This document shows positions 1 to 16,600 of a stretch of DNA of 64,000 nt, piece by piece (the stretch's first letter is position 1; each line of letters opens with the position of its first letter). A program made the translations under genes and the position numbers. Origin of the DNA: Osedax fenrisi (taxonomy: Eukaryota; Annelida; Polychaeta; Sabellida; Siboglinidae); contig OZ025241.1 of assembly GCA_964019155.1 (NCBI GenBank), positions 89,029,728 through 89,093,727 of the forward strand, read 5' to 3'. The notes beneath the pieces were generated by a model. That model saw only the letters and a list, made by a program, of their open reading frames with translations, was not told the DNA's origin and ran no database searches.

Positions 1-3000
1 ATGATACAAATAAACTTGATTGGAACTGTTCTCCATATTTACCGTCCATAAATGAATTGAACACATGGAGTAAATCATACGATACATATATCACATCAAT
101 CAAAAATAAATCAAATAATAAATCTAATTGACTATCGGTATGTAGCAATGAAATCATTACTTCTCTCATTAATTGTCGGTCACTAGTTGCTAATATTGAT
201 ATCATCACACAATATATAATAGAATCTAAATCATCAATAATCGCACTCACAGAAACTTGGCTCCATATATTAGATGATGTTACTCCTTCTTATTTTGAAC
301 CATTACATTTTAATTTTATACATAGTCCTAGATGTGATGGTAGAAATGGTGGTGGTGTTGCTTTACTTTTAAATAATAACTATACTATACTTTCTCAAAT
401 TCGAATTAATATGACTCTATGTGATGTACTTCTTGTAAAATTTAAAACATCCCAATCTCAAATAATAACTGTTATCACTATATATAGACCTCCAAATAAT
501 AACCATATAATATTTTTTAAAGAATTTTCGGATCTAATACATCAACACATTAGCCCTTTCCTTATAATTCTTGGTGACTTTAATTTTCATTTTAATTCTA
601 CATCATATCCCCATAATAAATTCAAAGATATCTGTAATGAATTATGTTTATCTCAACATGTTACTGAAACTACACATATTTCTGGAAATGTACTCGATCT
701 TATTTTTACTCATAATAATTCTATTCTATTAGCTAAACAACCAACTAATTGTACACTATTAACTGATCATTATGCTATTAAATGTACATTAAATATAAAA
801 AAATATATAAGTTCTAAATTATTATCCTATCGACATTTACGTAATATAGACTTAACTAAATTTTCTCTTGATATTCTATCTAATCTTGACATAAATAATT
901 TTACTATAACTGCACTTAATAATACACTTTCTAATCTTCTAGACACATATGCACCACTTAATAACCGAACAATTAAAATATACTCTATAACACCATGGTT
1001 TAATCATATATGTCATACTTATAAAAAAAATACTAACATATTAAACAAAATATATAATAAAAATAAAAATACAATTAATCATGATAATTTCTTATTTGCT
1101 AGATCTCAATACCGTAAACAAATGAAATCTCAAAAAACAATGTACTATAATAATAAAATTAATTTATATAAAAATGATTCTAAAAAACTTTTTAAACTTA
1201 CTAATCAATTAATGGGAAGGAACAAAAGAAAAACTTTTCCTCCTCAAAAAAAATAATCTACTAGTTAATAAATTCTCAAATTTCTTTGATAATAAAATTT
1301 CCAACATATGTGATAATATCTCGAAAAGTAAATCTGTAAATAAATCTATCAATATAAATTGTTTTGATACATGTTCATTTCCCAATAATAATTTTAATAA
1401 TTTCATAACTCCAACACATACTGAAATATATAATTTGATAATTACCGCCAAATGTACTTCACCAAATGATCCATTACCTCTCTCTATTACTAAAAAAATT
1501 ATTAACACTTTAACACCTCTATATCATAAAATTATTAATATTTCACTAACTACTGGCATTATACCACCTGAATTAACACATGCTATAATAACTCCCATTT
1601 TAAAAAATGCATCTTTAGATGATTCTATTTTATCTAATTATCGACCTCTATCTCAATTACCATTACTCTCAAAGATTCTAGAAAAAGTTATCTATAAACA
1701 GCTCATATCTTATCTTGACTATAATGATTTATTTGATAATTACCAGAGTGCATACCGTAAACATCATAGTACTGAAACTTCCATTATTGCACTTACTGAT
1801 AGCCTTCACCATTCACTTGACAACCACAAATCTTTGCAATTATTATTTATTGATATGACTGCTGCATTTGATACCATTGACTTTACTATATTACTATCTA
1901 GACTTTCCAATATTGGTATTACTGGAACTGCTTTCAATTGGTTTAAATCTTTCATTACTACTAGAACATACTCTGTTAAAATTAATTCTTCATTTTCTCA
2001 ACCCTATCCACTAAATTTCGGTGTCCCACAAGGTTCTGTCCTTTCTCCAATTCTATTTTCTATATATCTACGACCTTTATCAAAATTACTCCAATCATAT
2101 ACTTTACTAAAATATAATATATATGCAGATGATATTGTATTACACACATTTGCAACTAACTCTACACAAAATAATTATTTTCAAGACTGTATTAATTCTA
2201 CTACTAACTGGCTTACTAATAATAACTTACTAATAAATTCAAATAAAACTAAACTAATTAATATTTCTAGAACTCGCACTGCATTTCCAAATATCTATAT
2301 CGGTACAGATAATATTACTCCTATTACTAGTACAAAGTATCTTGGAATAACTATTTCACAAGATCTATCGACTGAAATACATGTAAAAGATATACTTAAG
2401 TCTGCATCATATAATGTTTACAATTTAAAAAAAATTCGCCCTTTCATTTCACTAAATACAGCTAAAATATTATCTACTTCACTAATTATTTCTAAACTAA
2501 ATTACTGCAACTCTTTTCTTTATAAAATTAATACTACATTACTAAAAAAATGTGATTCCATTATAAATAGGTGCATTCGAATTATATTTAAAATTCCTTA
2601 TACTGATTATTCTACAAGTATTTCTGAACTTCGTTCTAAAATCAATTGGCATAATACTAAGCAATCTATTATATATAAAATACTCACTATAACGCATAAA
2701 GCTATAGTATTTAAGAAACCTATGTATATATATAATATGCTACAGTTATCTATTAATAACTCGCAATTGAGATCTAATTCTACAATTAACCTTGAACTAC
2801 CTACAATTAATTCTTCAATATATGGCGAGCTATCTTATCGGTGGTATGCCCCTTACCTTTGGAACAAACTTCCATCCAACATTAAGAATATGATTAACCA
2901 TTATACGTTCAAGAAACATTTACATCGTTATATATTAAATAACTATTGATTGTAATAATTGTATAATAATATTCTAAAGTTTATAACATATACGAAAGTA

Positions 3001-3207
3001 TTGTATGTATCTGTATATTTGTGTATATTTATTTATATACGTTTATATATTTATATACACATATATGTATGTATATATTTATCATGTTATGTTTTTAAAT
3101 GCTAAAAACAATTAGTAATATTTGTTCTGTTTAATTTATTCGTTCACACTCTAAGAATGTTTATAAAACATTAATGCAGTGTATAATAAACTATTTACAT
3201 TTACATT
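1..3207 (+). mobile_element. LINE element A1 (Jockey/CR1/L2-like), 5' end outside window
   Basis: Non-LTR retrotransposon copy. Positions about 10-129 read as the C-terminus of an upstream ORF1 product (motif DWNCSP, then TWSKSYDTYI, then TGA at 129). ORF2 follows with an AP-type endonuclease and a reverse transcriptase. After ORF2 comes a short AT-rich 3' UTR (2950-3196) that ends in two ACATTT units and passes directly into the (TAC)n array. ORF2 has one frameshift; otherwise the copy looks young. Family placement rests on motif style (AAFDTID, GVPQGSVLSP, YADD) and is approximate. Confidence 0.85.
132..2949 (+). pseudogene. ORF2 of element A1: endonuclease-reverse transcriptase, one frameshift
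   Basis: Polyprotein of a non-LTR retrotransposon, which would nick target DNA and reverse-transcribe its RNA at the nick. The first frame is open from 132 to 1256 and carries the endonuclease: INCRSLVAN near 168, LTETW, GDFNFHF, TDHY. The second frame is open from about 1250 to 2949 and carries the reverse transcriptase: SNYRPLSQLP, DMTAAFDTID, GVPQGSVLSP, and catalytic YADD at 2122-2133. The frames differ by one base at an A8 run near 1246-1253; seven A would make the protein continuous. The shift could be real decay or a homopolymer sequencing error. The N-terminus was not placed because no clear ATG precedes the endonuclease. Confidence 0.85.
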
Positions 3208-6025
<2,818 letters not shown>

Positions 6026-9000
6026 CGTATAGATTGGTCCTGTAATCCCATCAATATTACAGAATATGATTTCAAAACATGGAAGACTTCTTATGAAGTA
6101 TATATACAGACCAAACATAATACAAATAAAATTGACTTAGTCAATGACCAACACACACAATGACATATAACCACCCATGACAACCACATCAGATCAATAT
6201 CCTCGACCTTCACCATTCCTACCAGTATCATTCACCAATCTCATTCATCCTCACTACACATCATAAACCAACCCTGTCCCTTACCTACCATCTCCAATAT
6301 AAATATGTCCTCTGCACCATATAAAATTCCACACTTATCCAATATTAAGGCTGCAACACTTAATGTTTGCTCTATCAGAAATAAAGCTGATCTTATAATC
6401 GAATTATTTACTGATCTTAACTTAGATATTATGTGTATTACAGAAACATGGCTTAATCTTAATGATACCCCCATAATTGCCACATTAAACACAAATACAT
6501 TAAGCTTCGTTCACCTTCCAAGACCTAGTTCCCACTTTGGTGGAGGATTAGGTGTATTATATAACAAGTGTATTAAGCTAATAAGCTATAAAGACCTTTC
6601 TCTTGAACATTCCGAGGCTTTTTCATGCACATTTCATCCCAATAACTCACTTCCACTTACAATAATAACCATCTACCGACCACCGCATCAATCTATTCCT
6701 CATTTTATTGAAGAACTCGATACTCTACTTTACGCATTAACTCCTAAAACAATTCTAACCGGTGATTTTAATATTCCTATCACCTCTACTTCACATAATT
6801 CTCGACATCTCTACGATATACTTGAATCACACAATTTGTCCCAAAAAGTCACTACCCCTACACATACAGCAAACAATATTCTTGATCTTGTTATATCAAA
6901 TAAATCATCTGATATAATTTCCAACACTGTAACTCATAACCTTATAACTGACCACTACATTGTCCTTTTTAATATCCATGTCCCTAAGCCAACCCGCCTA
7001 TCAAAAACTATTAAAATTAGAAATATTGCTAAAATTGATATTTCAAAATTTATGGAAGACTTTATTAATAATATTTACATTTGTGGTAACAACAAAACTT
7101 TATCCCATTTTGACTATATTCTTTCCTCTACTCTTGATGTTCATGCACCTATTAAACAAAAGTCGATTATAGTACGTGATAACTCAAAATGGTTTAATAA
7201 TAATCTTGTCACCGAAAAACGAAAACTACGAAAAGCCGAAAAATGCTGGCGTAAATCTAAATCTACTACCGACTTTGACATATTTTTACTATGCAGACAG
7301 CAATATCGTAGTTTACTCAAAACAACGAAAGAAAATTATTATACTGATCTACTTACTAACGCAGGAAAAGACTATAAGAAAATATTTAAAATATCCAATA
7401 CACTACTAGGGCGCCTTAATCGACGTATTCTTCCAGATACTTCTATATTAGATAATATTAATAACTTTGATATATTCTTTACCGCTAAAGTAAATGACAT
7501 TATTACATCTCTTCCCTCCCCTTTATCATATGTACCAACCATCCCTCCATATTCTCTTTCATTACTGAACCTTCCATCTACTTCGCTGGTTGAGAAGCTT
7601 CTCCTGTCTGTGAAATCAACATGTTCCCTTGACCCCATTCCTGTCACCCTCTTACATAAGCTGATACCTTATATTGTTATGTACTATAAGGAAATAATCG
7701 AAGAATCAATTATATCTGGCTCAGTACCTTCGTGTATGAAGTTAGCTAATGTTACTCCTACTATTAAAAAACCTGACTTGGATAAATCACTGCTCGCGAG
7801 CTACCGGCCGATATCACATCTCTCGTATATTTCTAAAGTACTTGAAAGAGTTGTAGCTATTCAACTTAATGACTATATACTCAGTAACAAAATCCTCAAT
7901 AAATTTCAGAGTGCTTATACTAAAAAGAAAAATACCGAAACAGCTCTTGTCTATATTATTAATTCCCTTCAGCGTGCATCCTTTAATAAACATAGCTCTG
8001 TGATCATACTATTAGATCTTTCAGCAGCATTCGATACCTTAGATCATAGCACTTTAATGTTAAGACTTCAGTCTATAGGTATAAATGGAACCGCTCTTGA
8101 ATGGTTCAAATCATATCTTCAAAATAGATATTTTTCTATTCAGATTGATTCTCTGACATCCACACCTCGGTCAATCCATCATGGTGTACCGCAGGGATCT
8201 GTTCTCGGACCAATACTCTTCAATATATACATGATCCCAATATTTGATATTTTTAATAAATATCCAAATATTGGCTACCATTCCTATGCAGATGACCTAC
8301 AAGTATATATGATTTTAAAAGACCCTACTAAAGATATACCTATACTCAACAACTGCCTTGAGGATATACGAACATGGCTAAACTCAAACTCTCTCTCACT
8401 GAATAGCTCAAAAACCATTGCACTCCATATTTATTTATCAAATAAGTCCACTATTCCAAATATATATATTGGTAATGATTGTATACCTTACTCCAGATCA
8501 GCCCGTAATCTAGGAATTATATTAGACACCACATTATCATTTACACATCAGATCTCCAATATAATTAAATCAGTAAATTTTATATTATACACTATAAAAA
8601 TTATTAGACCTTCAATATCCACTGAAATTGCTAAACTACTTATAACATCTCTTATTCTACCTAAATTAGATTACTGTAATTCGATTATTAATGGTATACC
8701 GGATTATTTACTACATAAACTACAACTTTTGCAAAATTCAGCAGTCAGACTCATATACAATATAAATAAATTCTCTAGAACACACATATCACCTTACATG
8801 AAAATATTACACTGGCTCCCAATTAAATACAGAATAATATATAAAATATGTATGCTAACCCATCATGCCACTCATCACAGCCAACCTGACTACTTACATA
8901 CTCTACTTACTCCCTATACATCATCACGCCCAATACGACTTTGCCTCAAGTATACTCTAGTCATACCAGATTTGCGTAATGTATCCATAAAACAAAAGAG

Positions 9001-9212
9001 AGCCTTCTCAATATCTGCACCTATAGCCTGGAATAGACTTCCTTATAACATTCGTTCTATTCAATCAACCATGTTATTCAAAAATAAGCTTAAGACATAT
9101 CTTTTCTCTTTGGCTTATCCTAATAACAACTAGTCAACATTTAATGCACGGCCGAAAATTTCTGATGAAGTTGATGGCAGTGCCTAAAACATTAGGTTAC
9201 AGGTTACAGGTT
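6026..9212 (+). mobile_element. LINE element A2, 5'-truncated in ORF1, ORF2 intact
   Basis: Second copy of the A family. The junction with (TAC)n is at about 6026. The first 140 bases read as the last part of ORF1 (DWSCNP, then TWKTSYEVYI, stop at 6161-6163), matching the ORF1 tail of A1. ORF2 is uninterrupted. The 3' end has two GTTACAG units and then joins (TAC)n array 2. It is therefore flanked by TAC repeats on both sides, in the same orientation as A1. The intact ORF2 suggests a recent insertion. Confidence 0.88.
6305..9133 (+). CDS. LINE ORF2: AP-endonuclease + reverse transcriptase, 942 aa
   Basis: Complete retrotransposon polyprotein for target-primed reverse transcription. Endonuclease domain at residues about 16-235: LNVCSIRNK, catalytic E47 in ITETW, D154 and N156 in TGDFN, TDHY at 215-218. 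Reverse transcriptase domain at about 470-740: SYRPISHL, D571 in LLDLSAAFD, HGVPQGSVLGPILFN, YADD at 661-664. The C-terminal region (LDYCNSI, HWLPIKYRI, SAPIAWNRLP) is typical of CR1/L2/Daphne-type elements in the Jockey superfamily. There are no internal stops and all catalytic residues I can check are present, so this copy could be active or a source copy. ATG 6305 lies 142 bases after the ORF1 stop; I saw no overlap or clear reinitiation signal. Confidence 0.92.
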   Translation: MSSAPYKIPHLSNIKAATLNVCSIRNKADLIIELFTDLNLDIMCITETWLNLNDTPIIATLNTNTLSFVHLPRPSSHFGGGLGVLYNKCIKLISYKDLSLEHSEAFSCTFHPNNSLPLTIITIYRPPHQSIPHFIEELDTLLYALTPKTILTGDFNIPITSTSHNSRHLYDILESHNLSQKVTTPTHTANNILDLVISNKSSDIISNTVTHNLITDHYIVLFNIHVPKPTRLSKTIKIRNIAKIDISKFMEDFINNIYICGNNKTLSHFDYILSSTLDVHAPIKQKSIIVRDNSKWFNNNLVTEKRKLRKAEKCWRKSKSTTDFDIFLLCRQQYRSLLKTTKENYYTDLLTNAGKDYKKIFKISNTLLGRLNRRILPDTSILDNINNFDIFFTAKVNDIITSLPSPLSYVPTIPPYSLSLLNLPSTSLVEKLLLSVKSTCSLDPIPVTLLHKLIPYIVMYYKEIIEESIISGSVPSCMKLANVTPTIKKPDLDKSLLASYRPISHLSYISKVLERVVAIQLNDYILSNKILNKFQSAYTKKKNTETALVYIINSLQRASFNKHSSVIILLDLSAAFDTLDHSTLMLRLQSIGINGTALEWFKSYLQNRYFSIQIDSLTSTPRSIHHGVPQGSVLGPILFNIYMIPIFDIFNKYPNIGYHSYADDLQVYMILKDPTKDIPILNNCLEDIRTWLNSNSLSLNSSKTIALHIYLSNKSTIPNIYIGNDCIPYSRSARNLGIILDTTLSFTHQISNIIKSVNFILYTIKIIRPSISTEIAKLLITSLILPKLDYCNSIINGIPDYLLHKLQLLQNSAVRLIYNINKFSRTHISPYMKILHWLPIKYRIIYKICMLTHHATHHSQPDYLHTLLTPYTSSRPIRLCLKYTLVIPDLRNVSIKQKRAFSISAPIAWNRLPYNIRSIQSTMLFKNKLKTYLFSLAYPNNN

Positions 9213-10730
<1,518 letters not shown>

Positions 10731-11980
10731 AATCAAATCAAAACAAATCAAAACGTTTTATTTAAACACTCATTTCATAACACATTAGTGTTCTGATAAG
10801 TGTATGAAAGACAACAACTAGAAATAAATAAATAAATAAACAATGTAATTTCTATCGATTAAATACTGTTTAACACGTATTTTGAACGCAACAGGGTTTA
10901 TAATAAGACGACAATTTAGTGGTAAAGCATTCCATTTAGTTGGAGCAATATAAGAAGAATATGCCCGTTTCGCGGTACGTTTCAGCTTTGGTATAGTGAC
11001 TACTTAAGTTGTCGAGTATCAATATTAGATCGTAATGATCTATTATGAACTACGAATTTTAGATGTGATCTAATATACGTAGGCTGATTATGGGTCAACG
11101 TTCGATGAGTGATATTCAGTATTCTTTGTTCAGCACGGTCTGATGCATTCAAGATTCTGCTTTCTTTCATTTTCAGAGTAATACTTGAGTGGTCGTGTCT
11201 TGGTTGTCGATAGATATTCCTAACTGCCGATCTAATAATTCTATCGATAGGAAGTAAAGTAGATTTCGGTAGACCAATTAGGAGCGAATTACAGTAATCT
11301 AAAGAGGAGAACACCAATGAATTTGTTAGAATTGTTGTAGCTCTTTTATTTAAGTAATGACCTATCTTGCGTATTTTGTACAGTTCGTAGTTAGCTTTTT
11401 TACACATGCTACTTACATGTCGATTCATATTTACGTTGTCATCGATTATGACCCCTAAGTATCTGATTGACGTGCTTGGGGTTATTTCATTATTATTGAT
11501 GAATATCTGTGGAAAGTTGGAATAGTTACTGGGAATATTCAACAATTCAGATTTATCAGTATTTAGCGATAGTTTATTATCGGTAAGCCAGGCGTAAATA
11601 GCATTAGCACAATTCGATAATTCATCAAATTCAGAATTATATTTTGATAATTCAGTATATAATAGAATGTCATCTGCATATAAATGGTACTTAACATGCT
11701 TAAACTGTCTGATAACATTAGAAAGTGGTATAATATATATGATAAATAGTAGTGGCCCAAGTACAGATCCTTGAGGAACACCTGTATCAAATGAGTTATA
11801 ATTAGAATATTCCTTTCCTATTTTTACAGTAAACGTACGGTTAGATACAAAGGACATCATCCAATCTAGAGCTGTATTTATTATTCCTATTTCAATCAAT
11901 CTATGTTTTAGAATATCGTGGTCTAGAGTGTCAAAAGCTGCTGAAAGGTCGAGAAGAAGTAGTTGTGTATGATTATTAGT
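10731..11980 (-). mobile_element. LINE element B1, 5'-truncated inside the RT domain
   Basis: Minus-strand non-LTR element of a second family. In its own orientation the 5' truncation meets (TAG)n at 11980. The 3' UTR contains a run of TTTA units and ends in ATTTG/TTGATT repeats before (TAG)n resumes at 10730. Element B2 at 47838 belongs to the same family: both share RIIRS, DHSSITLKMK and a TTGA-type tail. It lies in the intron upstream of the first visible CCDC157 exon, on the opposite strand. Confidence 0.85.

Positions 11981-11983
<3 letters not shown>
10815..11983 (-). pseudogene. Reverse transcriptase fragment of element B1
   Basis: The frame enters directly from the microsatellite (a Val run) into LLLLDLSAAFDTLDHD, then GVPQGSVLGPLLF, YADD near 11670, and the thumb and C-terminal region LDYCNSLLIGLP and DHSSITLKMK. 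The main frame stops at 11000. The family C-terminus (APTKWNALPLN, FKIRVKQYL) continues in another frame to about 10837, showing a frameshift near 11000. The endonuclease and the N-terminal half of the RT are absent, as expected for 5' truncation. The copy cannot be autonomous. Confidence 0.85.
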
Positions 11984-12114
<131 letters not shown>

Positions 12115-12130
12115 ACACTAACATTACTAG

Positions 12131-12251
12131 ATACAGAAGTTGACTCAACAATTATGTGAATTACGTTCAGTAAACGCTAGGCTGAATACAAATATTTGTG
12201 ATTCTAATAATTCTATTACCCCTGTTAATAATCAACTAAATACGCAAGTCA

Positions 12252-12289
<38 letters not shown>

Positions 12290-13575
12290 TTAATTACATA
12301 TATTTAAATTACATTTACTGCATAATAATTATATAATTTAATTAAATATTAGTTTATCTAATAATAGCTAAAATATTATTAATTTTATATATATATATAT
12401 AAATTATTTTTATATATATGTTTTAATTATAATTTTATATATAAAATAGATTACAACAATTAAAAATACATATATATTTATATGGTACAATAGGTTATAT
12501 ATAAACAAATACATATATTATATAATTATATATAAATAATACCGTTATCAATTTACATTTAAAATTATACTGGAATATCTGTGCAAAAGTTCAGTGATAT
12601 AATAAACCTCAAAAATCCTATCAAACCTAGTGATCCTATTCTCATCTACACCTGTATTTAATCCCGCCCCCTCGCGCATGATTGACAGTCGTACACTAAG
12701 ACTCCGCCTCCGTCAATATCTCGCGACGACTGCAACAAATCATCGCAAACCTACGAGACGGCGTTCGTACCCTGCGAGTCTTGCCACAGGTGTCAGCACT
12801 GTCTGCGACTGGTTGCTGAGGAGATGAAACGACTGTGCGGACAGGAAGGGGTTGCCGAGACCATGACCCGATTCATCGGCGAGGTAAGTGTGTCATAGAA
12901 CGTTATGTAATCATACGATGATATAATTATACGATGATGTAATCATGATATGATGTAGTCATGTGATGATGTAATCATTTTCCTATAACTGACAATTCAT
13001 TAATGGACATTTTATATGAACTTCATATTTTTTCGCTCTCAATATTATGCTCAAGGATATGTCCTTGTACAATGTACACGGACATATGTATATCTTTCGT
13101 ATCATAATGTATCATTATCTAATATAAATCATAGTATATTAAAATATTAAATATAAATAATGTATACAAATTAATAAGGAATATTATTCGTCGAATAATA
13201 TATAATTAATAGTGATAAATTCACGATCAATAAATGAATTTAACATATTCTATCATGAGTACAGATATGGAGCCCTCGGTTACTAACGCAAAATGTCAAT
13301 ACTGTATACACTGTATATACTGTATACACTGTTGATTTAACAAATATCTCTATGTAAACAGTTGAGAATACCGGACAATAAAGCGTTGACCTCGAATGAC
13401 CTCTGCCGCTGGACTAAAGTTCAATGCGCCGACCTCAGACTTCTGTCTGAACACGTTTACGCCCTCAGAGCCTCGGTTGATCCGTTACGCTGCGAGTTAT
13501 CCGACAGCAAGCTAGAAGCTAACACACTAACTACAAAGGTAGGTGAATTCATTATTCATTATTTGTTATTGATTT

Positions 13576-13630
<55 letters not shown>

Positions 13631-16600
13631 TACAGAATAAATCTATATATATAATATATATATACAGAATAAATATATATATATAATCGAGTATAACCTG
13701 TCCCACCTGCCGCTTATCCAAATCAAACTATATACCACCCCCATAACACACGCCCACTAACACGCCCCCACTGATACGCCCCTTCAGCTACAAGAACACC
13801 GCAAGCTACTGAAGCTAGAGAGAGAGACTCAGAGCATTCAGATACGGCAGTACACCTGCAAGCTTAACCAGGCCGAAGTACGAGAGAAGCTCAAACAGGA
13901 TGAGGTACTTATCTCTTCCTACTGCTGCACGCGCGAATCACTGAACGCATTGAATAGGGCTCACCCCTGAATCTATATCGAATCTATATTAATAAATATA
14001 TATTTAATAAAATATTATTTATCTACAAAATATCTAAATAATCCTAAACCTAATTACAATGTTTATGGTTACCACCAGTATACACACATTTTTCTTAGTG
14101 CTATAAGATGATTGGTCGCGGTCATAGGCTAAAAGTCATCTTCATCGTGACTTAACCTTTTTTAAACTAATTACTACAATAGCCTATCCTATGAAATAGA
14201 AGTGAACACACTTACTAATTACCATATTGATATAAGCGAATCGAGTATTAGATGAACTAACGCAGTGTCCTTCATACTCGCGTAGATAAGATCTCTAGAA
14301 AAGGATGTCACGAGAATCAGTGAAGCTCTGAGAAATAGAGAATTGCAGGTATCGATGATCAAGTCAGAGGTCCTGAAATCAGGTGATGAAGATATATAGT
14401 CAATATATATATATATATGTATATATACAGTGTACTCAATTGAATGTGAAAGTATATCGAATTCAAATCATTAGTTTAGTAAAATTATATAATTGATAAC
14501 GAATTATATATTAATAATATGGATATATTCTATAAATAAATTTTGTTGTTGATATTATTGATATTATATTGGTATAAAATAATGAATGCATATATTTGAT
14601 CAATTAACTAGTCATAACTAAATTAGTCATGAGTTCTAATTATTTAAATTAAATGCGCGAATTGTTTTATTTTAAATTATTAATTGTAATACTACTAGAT
14701 TCCCTATTTAATAAAGTGCTATAATTTAGATCCGTGCTTGTAGATCCAATTAATGAATAACTCGGTTATAAGTAATCTCAAGTCGAGGTTGTAATACGTA
14801 GAGTTTACGATAGGGGGTGCCATTGAGAGCGTAAACAATATTAGTTTGTTAGATGTTTATGAACTATACTAGCTATGTATTGTAACTATACACTACTTCT
14901 CAATCACATGATCTCATAATACGATCGTAGATTATATACACTGTGTCTAATTAATAACTCACTCTTAAGCGCAGCAATTAAACTAAAACATATACTTCAT
15001 TTAATTAGAGATTATTAAATAAATATACGGTATATATGTGCAAGTGTATCTAAATAATGAACACATTTGTAAACTTTCATAGTGGTGTAGACAGAATATC
15101 AAATAGGTTTATCTGCTTATTTCAATATTCTAGGATGGAAATTGTTAACACAAATTTCTGTATGTAAAACATGGATCGTTTTAAATCAAGTATGAAGTAT
15201 ATATATATATATATATATTAACTGATAATTAAAATCATTGTAACAATGTTACTTATTTAATTAATTACAACACAGAAAATACATATTCGAACTTGAACGA
15301 GAAAATGATTATGTCGGATCTAAAACACAAATCAGAAATAGAGAAATTATCGTCTGATAATCTGAATAAGTTTGATTTCTATCAAAAAGAGCAAACTCTC
15401 AAAGCGAAAGCAATGCAGGTATTATTAGTATTAGTTTATATACGAAATATATATATATATGTATGTATTCATTATTATTAATGGTATTATTATTAATGGT
15501 ATTTATTGTTTTACCTAATCTATTATTTGTATTCTATATATACACTTTTGCGAAATCATTTATGATTTATTTAAGTGTTTACATAAATTTTCAATCAATC
15601 AATCAATGTATGATATAATTATAATATCTGTGAATGCTTTAATTTTATTTCATGTATTTCATTAAGTTATCAATATGAAGTGGTAGAGTGTATACATGTA
15701 AGTATGCAATAAATATAAGTGATCAAATATACCCGAGCATATTACCATGCATGTGATTTCAGAAATAAATATTTTGTTGTATAAGTGAATATCTTGTAAT
15801 TATTCTAGTGCATTTAGTATATATATATATATATTATATTCTAAATTATATATCGCATATAATAGTTATCATAATATTAAGTTATATTGCATAATTAAAA
15901 GTGTGAACTAAATGTAGCGATGAATTCGGATATATTTAATTCATATGACTTTGTAAAACAATATAATGCCTAAAACCGCAGAATTCACTGCAAAGAAGAA
16001 TAGATTCACTTAACGAGAAACAACACACCCTGGTGGCTAAACTCGAAACCAAACAATTGCAACAAGAATTGTTGGCGGATAAAAATAAAAAGTTGATAAA
16101 CGAATTCGAAAATTGCCGCCAAGAATTGAAGATTGCTTTGGAAAAGTACGAACGTAAAAGTGAAGAGGTTTCTTTAGATAACCTTCTTAAGGGGCTAGTC
16201 GATAGTGTGTCATCTACATTATAAGCAATATATTAGATGCTTCATTTAAAATATGGTTTTAAAAAAGTAATTAATAATTTAAAAAAATATTTATATAAAA
16301 TTTTATAAATTAAATATGTAGCTATCATTTACAAATATCATTATTTATATTAAAGGATTTTAATTTTGAAATTCTGACCTCGCTATTATTGAAATCTGCA
16401 ATAAAATATAATATCACATGAATAATGTGAAGAGTAATATTATATAGTGTAATATCAATATATATATATATATATATAATGTGTATAATATAATATATAT
16501 ATATAATATAAATAATACTAAATACTTATTGACACTTCACATCTGCCACCTGTCAGAGTGACACAACAGCTACAGCAGTGGCACTAGAAGTGGAAAACAA

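Noticed and set aside
12630..12827. 65-aa ORF overlapping CCDC157 exon 2
   Set aside because: Out of frame with the spliced reading frame that carries the Cys-rich family segment.
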